Shown: piece after piece, positions 1 through 3,598 of the stretch
Layout of the letters: each line of letters opens with the position of its first letter
How positions within the stretch are numbered: the stretch's first letter is position 1
NCBI GenBank assembly: GCA_947629845.1
Contig: CANRFD010000059.1
Location: forward strand, 1-8,369
Direction: 5' to 3'
Source of the DNA: an uncultured Clostridia bacterium
Lineage (GTDB): Bacteria > Bacillota > Clostridia > Christensenellales > Borkfalkiaceae
DNA length: 8,369 nucleotides
The notes under the pieces: generated by a model
Databases searched by the model: none
The model's input: the letters and a program-made list of their open reading frames with translations, nothing else
What the model was told of the DNA's origin: nothing
Position numbers and translations under genes: made by a program

Positions 1-36
1 TGTCTCCACTTCGGCTACGCCTTCGGTCGACATGAC
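1..36. repeat. Right end of a palindromic repeat unit, cut by the window edge
   Basis: This segment reads like the right arm of the inverted repeat at 308-386. It begins with tgtctc, passes through a GC-rich arm (cttcggctacgccttcgg) and ends in tcgacatgaca. The sequence just after it (attttgtgtgg) resembles what follows the related ends near 291 and 434. The left half lies outside the window, so unit length and any target duplication cannot be judged. It is called as a repeat by resemblance to the fuller copies, not from a complete structure. Confidence 0.5.
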
Positions 37-170
37 ATTTTGTGTGGGTTGGAGCACAAGAACCCCTATCCCCCGCGGCGCGGGTACTTCAGCACAAGGC
101 ACGCCTGCGGCGCCCCAAGAGGGGGAGCCAAGGGGGGCGGGGCAGGATATTCCAGACACGCAGTATAAAT

Positions 171-293
171 ACGTCACCTTGAGCCGCCGCTGCCTTTGCG
201 GCGTGTCGAAAGGTGTCCGCATTATAATAAGGACATGTTTCGACGACGAAGCCCCGCCGACACAATCGGCGGGGCTTCTGCTCAACATGACGT
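171..293. repeat. Composite imperfect inverted repeat with nested hairpins
   Basis: The outer arms at 171-183 (acgtcaccttgag) and 281-293 (ctcaacatgacgt) pair with two mismatches. Nested inside are an imperfect stem formed by 204-218 and 231-245 (tgtcgaaaggtgtcc with ggacatgtttcgacg) and a perfect 13-bp stem at 248-278. The outline of tcac..tgag, a GC-rich arm, a gtcgaaa..gtcc core and the mirrored return matches the element at 308-386. Both therefore look like members of one intergenic repeat family, comparable in form to REP or MITE-like elements. There is no open reading frame of note inside and no transposase nearby. Confidence 0.6.
248..278. repeat. Perfect 13-bp hairpin, loop of 5
   Basis: GAAGCCCCGCCGA at 248-260 pairs perfectly with 266-278 around the loop cacaa. 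No T-tract follows on either strand and no gene ends just upstream. It is therefore better seen as part of the composite repeat than as an intrinsic terminator. In RNA it would be very stable. Confidence 0.6.
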
Positions 294-307
294 GATTTGT
301 GGCAGGG

Positions 308-386
308 TGTCATTTCGAGCGAAGCGAAGCGGAGTCGAGAAATCTCAAAATAAGGTAGAGATGTCTCGACTACGCTCGACATGACA
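308..386. repeat. Imperfect inverted repeat (REP/MITE-like unit)
   Basis: The left arm at 308-346 (tgtcatttcgagcg...gtcgagaaatctc) is mirrored by the right arm at 358-386 (gagatgtctcgactacgctcgacatgaca). The left arm carries about ten extra bases, a repeated gaagc-type insertion. A short A+T-rich spacer separates the arms. The ends are tgtcat and atgaca. Similar palindromes starting tgtcat with a cgagcgaagcgag core are common between genes in many bacteria. No coding content is visible. Confidence 0.7.
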
Positions 387-425
387 AATATATGCCGGGG
401 CGGTAGGCGAATGGTGCGCGCGGGG

Positions 426-444
426 CAACATGACGTAATTTGTG
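426..444. repeat. Second copy of a 19-bp repeat-end motif
   Basis: caacatgacgtaatttgtg here matches 283-301 (caacatgacgtgatttgtg) with one mismatch. A looser copy is at 28-46. The motif marks the right end of a repeat unit plus a shared flank. The left half of this unit is not recognisable between 387 and 425, so it is probably a decayed or truncated copy. Confidence 0.55.
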
Positions 445-574
445 TGGCGCGCGGTAGTGGATACGCGCGGGGGCTTTTGTTCCTCCAAACGGGAGAAGCG
501 AGGGGGCTGCGGCGGGTAAAAGGGGCGCTTTGGGGGCGGCGGCATAATTTTCACTCCGAAATCACCGAAACCGC
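445..574. other. Gene-free G-rich intergenic stretch
   Basis: Together with the repeat cluster before it, this completes the gene-free first 574 bases. It is rich in G runs (ggggg, ggggcg) and holds no start codon with a convincing ribosome binding site. A loose resemblance exists between 479-510 (tccaaacgggagaagcgagg) and 112-135 (ccccaagagggggagccaag), possibly another decayed repeat. No tRNA or known structured RNA was recognised by eye. Confidence 0.4.
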
Positions 575-603
575 TTGACGGAACGGCAAAATACGCGTAA
601 AAT
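575..603 (+). promoter_or_regulatory. Sigma-A-type promoter of the cyclophilin-like lipoprotein gene
   Basis: A -35 box TTGACG at 575-580 and a -10 box TAAAAT at 598-603 are separated by exactly 17 nt. Transcription would start near 610, leaving a leader of about 20 nt that contains the ribosome binding site TTAGGAGG at 616-623. Confidence 0.75.
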
Positions 604-631
604 AGAGTTGTACAGTTAGGAGGATCTTCCC

Positions 632-1558
632 TTGAAAAAGAATTTTATGCGCCGAGTTGCCACCATCGTTGCCGCTTCCGCCATCACCGTGGGCGCCGCC
701 TGCATGTTCGCGGGCTGCACCAGCGATCAGCCGGAGGTCACGATCACCTATTCCTTCAACGGCGCCGATTACGCCGTTACCTACACCCTCTCCCGCAGGG
801 ACGCACCCGAGACCGTTCAGCACTTCATCGAGATCGCCGATTCCGGCTTCTACGACGGCACCGTCGTGCACAGCTTTGACGACAACTATCTCTACGGCGG
901 CGGCTACACCATCGAAGAGGGCAGACTTGTCGAGAAGGACTATTTCGGCTTCGTGAAGGAGTACGAAAAGGAGCACGAGCCGTTCACCCAGACGGTGTAC
1001 AAGAACGACGAGGCGCGGACGCCGCTCTATACCGTCGTCGGCGAATTTAACAACAACAACCGCGGCCCGAATGGGGGCAAAAATATCCGCCATTCCCGCG
1101 GGGCGCTCGTCATGTACTATCCGACCATCGATAATTTCCGCTACGACGTGGTCGTCGAGCGTGCGGACGGCGGTTCCAACAACGAGGGCGACGGCATCGA
1201 CGTCAAGTCTTACGGCTACAACAGTGCGACCTGCCAATTCTACACCTTCTGCGGCGACAGCAGCACCGACAGGGACGATATCTATTCCGTGTTCGGCAAG
1301 GCGAAGGACTACACAAACGAAATGATCCCGCTGTTGAACGCCATCACCGATTACACCGACACGCTGCCCGAGGACGACAGCTTTACGACGGCGTACACCG
1401 ATGAAGATTTCCCCAAGCCGCTCTACCTCTTCGAGAACGTGCAGCCCGATGACGACGACTTTGCGGCGCTCCGCCGCAGCGGCATTACGGCGGATGGCTT
1501 CAAGACCCCGCTCAAAAAGCCCATCACCATCAAGTCGGTGAAAGTGATCAAATATTGA
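632..1558 (+). CDS. Divergent cyclophilin-type peptidyl-prolyl isomerase-like lipoprotein
   Basis: This is a 308-residue exported protein. The start is TTG at 632, chosen because TTAGGAGG (616-623) sits 8 nt upstream and the N-terminus MKKNFMRRVA plus a hydrophobic stretch (9-28) forms a lipoprotein signal. The lipobox is F-A-G-C with the lipidated Cys at 29. From about residue 35 the pattern follows the cyclophilin family: APETVQHFIEIADSGFYDGT (58-77), VVHSFDDNYLYGGG (78-91) in place of the usual FHRIIPGFMIQGGD, RGALVMYY (156-163) and SATCQFYTF (198-206) for the SQFF strand. The catalytic arginine of the FHR motif is serine here (residue 81), and the domain carries insertions around 95-150 and 164-195. 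The fold is likely a cyclophilin, but prolyl isomerase activity is doubtful. By inference it would act outside the membrane in protein folding or binding. It is monocistronic, with its own promoter and terminator. Confidence 0.82.
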   Translation: MKKNFMRRVATIVAASAITVGAACMFAGCTSDQPEVTITYSFNGADYAVTYTLSRRDAPETVQHFIEIADSGFYDGTVVHSFDDNYLYGGGYTIEEGRLVEKDYFGFVKEYEKEHEPFTQTVYKNDEARTPLYTVVGEFNNNNRGPNGGKNIRHSRGALVMYYPTIDNFRYDVVVERADGGSNNEGDGIDVKSYGYNSATCQFYTFCGDSSTDRDDIYSVFGKAKDYTNEMIPLLNAITDYTDTLPEDDSFTTAYTDEDFPKPLYLFENVQPDDDDFAALRRSGITADGFKTPLKKPITIKSVKVIKY

Positions 1559-1573
1559 TGACATGAAAAGTAG

Positions 1574-1600
1574 AGACGGACGCTTCGGCGTCCGTCTTTT
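1574..1600 (+). terminator. Intrinsic terminator after the lipoprotein gene
   Basis: A perfect 10-bp stem, AGACGGACGC at 1574-1583 with GCGTCCGTCT at 1588-1597, closes over a TTCG tetraloop and is followed by a T run (1597-1600). It lies 15 nt past the stop codon. A weaker T-rich stretch also follows it on the minus strand, so it may serve the convergent gene at 1636-2511 as well. Confidence 0.88.
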
Positions 1601-1635
1601 GCCGTTTTAAGGGAATGGGGTGGGAAAAACGGGGG

Positions 1636-2511
1636 TTACAGTTCGGTGATGTTCGTCACCTTGCCGCCGTCGACTTCCACGCGGAAGGCGCGCACTTCAT
1701 ACACGCGTTCCCTGCGCGCGTAAACAAGCCCGACGACGTCCTTCTCGTCCCGCAGGAGCACGTGTTCGAACTCGCCCAAAAACTCCCTTAAAACGCCGAT
1801 TTTGGGCTTTAACGCGTCCGAGAGGTAGGGGGCGACGTCCGCCCCGATGAGCACGCTTTCGAAGAACGCCAGCGCGAAGGTCGCGTCCGTCGGCGGGCGG
1901 GTGGTGCGCAGCGTGCAGGAGAGTAGCTCCTTCCCCCGCCATTCGCAGACCGCGGTGTGGCCGGCGCTGTCGTGAAAGCGCACCTCGGCCTTGAGCGTTT
2001 CGCCCCTTTCGAGCACAGTCCCTTCGGCACGCACCAAAAATTCGCCGTCGCGGGAGAGCAGGCAGAAGGCTTCCGCGCCCTCGAGGAGCACCCCGCCGCA
2101 GCAGGCGGAAGGGCGGGCGTCGGCGAGGTTCTCGGGCAGCGAGATAAGGTGGAACCCCGTCTCGTTCTCGAGGTTGAGCTGCAGCCGCCCCTGCATGCAC
2201 AGGGTGAGCCTCGACCCCGCGATCCGCTCCTGCCAAAGGACGCGGAGGGATTGGTCGTCGCGCAAAAAATCGTAGATCCACACGGCGACGGCGCCGCCCG
2301 AAAAGTACAGCCGCACGTGGGGCGGCGGCGAAAAGAGGAACTGTTCGTCAAAACAAAAGCGCACGGGCGCATAGCCGATCGCCGCACATTCGCAGAAGAG
2401 GGCGTCGGCGGGATCGAGTTCGGCAGAGCGCTCGAACGCGTCCACGACGCCGAAATAGGCGCCGCCCACCGTAAGCGCGCCCCGCTTTTCCGACAAAAAA
2501 TATACCCGCAT
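1636..2511 (-). CDS. Hypothetical 291-residue protein, beta-rich
   Basis: I do not recognise a named family. The protein has no signal peptide and no membrane helix, so it is probably cytoplasmic. The first 75 residues (MRVYFLSEKRGALTVGGAYF onward) look like short beta strands with turns. The middle (about 75-205) is also predicted by eye to be strand-rich, with several cysteines (C40, C42, C53). The last 80 residues (FFESVLIGADVAPYLSDALK, then a strand-rich tail) loosely recall a small NTF2-like or similar helix-plus-sheet module, but this is only an impression. The start is ATG at 2511. No Shine-Dalgarno motif precedes it, and the likely -10 box ends only 9 nt upstream. The gene is convergent with the lipoprotein gene and divergent from the Myb-like gene. 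Its codon use matches the GC-rich neighbours, which supports it as real. Confidence 0.72.
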   Translation of the reverse strand: MRVYFLSEKRGALTVGGAYFGVVDAFERSAELDPADALFCECAAIGYAPVRFCFDEQFLFSPPPHVRLYFSGGAVAVWIYDFLRDDQSLRVLWQERIAGSRLTLCMQGRLQLNLENETGFHLISLPENLADARPSACCGGVLLEGAEAFCLLSRDGEFLVRAEGTVLERGETLKAEVRFHDSAGHTAVCEWRGKELLSCTLRTTRPPTDATFALAFFESVLIGADVAPYLSDALKPKIGVLREFLGEFEHVLLRDEKDVVGLVYARRERVYEVRAFRVEVDGGKVTNITEL

Positions 2512-2520
2512 ACCAATATC

Positions 2521-2548
2521 AATGTATAATGCGATAAAATTATGTCAA
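2521..2548 (-). promoter_or_regulatory. Promoter of the minus-strand hypothetical gene
   Basis: Read on the minus strand, TTGACA (2548-2543) is a perfect -35 box. It is followed after 16 nt by TACATT (2526-2521), a 4/6 match to the -10 consensus. The predicted transcription start is near 2514, only a few bases before the ATG at 2511. The message would then be nearly leaderless. Confidence 0.55.
2525..2530 (+). promoter_or_regulatory. Probable -10 box of the Myb-like gene
   Basis: A perfect TATAAT on the plus strand overlaps the -10 region of the divergent minus-strand promoter. No good -35 box is seen 16-18 nt upstream. The promoter is therefore weak or activator-dependent, or the box is coincidental. 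It lies 39 nt before the chosen start codon. Confidence 0.4.
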
Positions 2549-2569
2549 CAATTTTTGCGAGGTGAAGCT

Positions 2570-3142
2570 ATGAACAAGATCAACGGCTACACGGAAGAGG
2601 AAGCAACGGGGCTTATCGAGTACATCTATGCAGGAAAAAACGCAGGCAAAACGCTCTCCTATCTCTTTGAGACGTACGGAAAGGAGCACAGCCGCGCAAA
2701 GGGGAGCGTTCGCAACTATTACTATGCGCTGCTGAAAAAGCGGGACGACACGCGCGTCGGGCGCATCTTGGAGGGGAAAGATCTGCACGCCGAGGCGATC
2801 CGCCCCTTCACGGAGGAGGAGACCGACGAGATGCTCAAAAAAGTTTTGGCGGAGAAGAGCAAGGGGCTCTCGGTGCGGCGCGCCATCATCAACGTCGCAG
2901 GCGGCGACGAACGGCTGATGCTCCGCATTCAGAACAAGTACCGCAATCTTCTCAAAAAGCAGCCCGAACGCGTGGCCAAGGCGGCGCGGGAAGCGGGCAT
3001 TCCCGAGGAAAAGAGCTTTTTGCAGCGCAGGTTGGAACGGGAGATCGACGCGCTGTACGCCCGCCTCGCACAGGATCTGCGCCGCGAAAACGAACGCCTG
3101 AAAGCGGAATTGGAAAAATTACGCAGGGAACGCGGGGAATAA
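2570..3142 (+). CDS. Two-repeat Myb/SANT-like helical protein with C-terminal coiled coil
   Basis: This 190-residue protein starts at ATG 2570, which has GAGGTGA at 2559-2565. An in-frame ATG at 2522 is less likely because it lacks a ribosome binding site and would overlap the likely -10 box. Two similar segments are visible. Residues 7-55 run from YTEEEATGLIEYIY to VRNYYYALLK, and residues 80-129 run from FTEEETDEMLKKVL to IQNKYRNLLKK. Each begins (Y/F)TEEE and ends with a basic third helix, much like Myb/SANT or RsfA-type helix-turn-helix repeats. Residues 150-188 are charged with heptad leucines (LERE, LYARL, ENERLKAELEKL) and should form a coiled coil. A DNA-binding regulator or chromosome-associated role is inferred; the target is unknown. 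The small membrane protein gene follows 54 nt later. Confidence 0.7.
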   Translation: MNKINGYTEEEATGLIEYIYAGKNAGKTLSYLFETYGKEHSRAKGSVRNYYYALLKKRDDTRVGRILEGKDLHAEAIRPFTEEETDEMLKKVLAEKSKGLSVRRAIINVAGGDERLMLRIQNKYRNLLKKQPERVAKAAREAGIPEEKSFLQRRLEREIDALYARLAQDLRRENERLKAELEKLRRERGE

Positions 3143-3154
3143 CACCCGCCCGCC

Positions 3155-3169
3155 TTCACAAACTGTGAA
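3155..3169. other. Short perfect inverted repeat between two small genes
   Basis: TTCACA at 3155-3160 and TGTGAA at 3164-3169 flank the spacer aac. No T-tract follows, so it is not an intrinsic terminator. It could be an operator or a chance palindrome upstream of the gene at 3197. Confidence 0.25.
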
Positions 3170-3196
3170 TGACGGGAAAACCGTTCGGAGGAGACT

Positions 3197-3409
3197 ATGG
3201 AAAAGGTGTTTTGCCTCGGGCTTCTCTTCGGCATGGTGGGCGGCGCGCTCATCGTTGCCAACAGCTACAAGGCGCGTTCCCTCGTCAAAAAGAGCCAGTC
3301 TGAAATTATGGAACGGGTGGACGAGAAGATGGACGAGTGCCTGAAGCAGATGGAGCAGAAGGAAGGCGGCAAGGAAAACGGCAAAAAAGAAAAGAAATCG
3401 GAAAAGTAA
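3197..3409 (+). CDS. Small single-pass membrane protein with charged tail
   Basis: This 70-residue protein starts at ATG 3197, preceded by a strong ribosome binding site GGAGGAG (3187-3193). Residues 4-22 (FCLGLLFGMVGGALIVANS) form one glycine-rich hydrophobic helix. They are followed by an amphipathic helix (residues 24-53, VKKSQSEIMERVDEKMDECL) and a Lys/Glu-rich end. The layout resembles YtxH-like small membrane proteins, but the match is only in shape. A short N-terminal membrane anchor with a cytoplasmic helical tail is the likely topology. The gene follows the Myb-like gene on the same strand by 54 nt and is closed by a terminator, so the two may be co-transcribed. Function is unknown. 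Confidence 0.72.
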   Translation: MEKVFCLGLLFGMVGGALIVANSYKARSLVKKSQSEIMERVDEKMDECLKQMEQKEGGKENGKKEKKSEK

Positions 3410-3424
3410 ACCGAGAACAAACGG

Positions 3425-3451
3425 GGCGGCTGCATTGTTGCAGCCGCCTTT
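3425..3451 (+). terminator. Intrinsic terminator after the small membrane protein gene
   Basis: A perfect 10-bp stem, GGCGGCTGCA (3425-3434) with TGCAGCCGCC (3439-3448), has a 4-nt loop and is followed by TTT. It ends the unit made of the Myb-like gene and the small membrane protein gene, and isolates the TIR gene downstream. Confidence 0.8.
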
Positions 3452-3531
3452 ACCGTAGTTTGTGTGGAAAACCGACGGGCGTCCCGCGCCCGAAAAAAGC
3501 AAAATGTTGCCGAAAAAGTGCGAAAATCTTC

Positions 3532-3562
3532 TTGACGACAGGGGGGGGTGTAATGGTATAAT
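3532..3562 (+). promoter_or_regulatory. Promoter of the TIR gene with a G8 tract in the spacer
   Basis: TTGACG at 3532-3537 and a perfect TATAAT at 3557-3562 are separated by 19 nt, two more than the optimum. The spacer contains eight consecutive G (3541-3548). Transcription would start near 3569. Loss of one or two G would bring the spacer to 18 or 17 nt. The -10 box is strong, so some activity is expected as it stands. The ribosome binding site GGAGG at 3584-3588 follows, 10 nt before the start codon. Confidence 0.68.
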
Positions 3563-3598
3563 TGAAAAAAATCGGGAGGATACGGAGGATAAAAATCG

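Noticed and set aside
248..278. Perfect hairpin considered as an intrinsic terminator
   Set aside because: No T-tract follows on either strand and no gene ends nearby.
1..444. Repeat cluster considered as a CRISPR array
   Set aside because: The units are imperfect inverted repeats of differing length with no regular spacers, and no cas genes are present.
32..578. Several short open frames on both strands
   Set aside because: They run through palindromic repeats, are rich in Arg, Pro and Gly, overlap each other and have no good start signals.
551..1564. Long open frame on the minus strand (337 codons)
   Set aside because: It mirrors the lipoprotein gene, which has a promoter, ribosome binding site, lipobox and terminator. 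The antisense product is a Val/Ala/Gly/Asp-rich sequence typical of reading GC-rich codons backwards.
1957..2529. Open frame on the plus strand (190 codons) opposite the minus-strand hypothetical gene
   Set aside because: No ribosome binding site. The minus-strand frame spans the whole region, has a promoter at its start and has the more natural composition.
2522..2569. Upstream ATG that would give the Myb-like protein 16 more residues
   Set aside because: It overlaps the likely -10 box and lacks a ribosome binding site, whereas ATG 2570 has GAGGTGA properly placed.
3476..3492. 6-bp hairpin cgggcg/cgcccg upstream of the TIR gene
   Set aside because: It is followed by A rather than T on the plus strand, and no minus-strand gene needs it. 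It is probably chance in GC-rich DNA.
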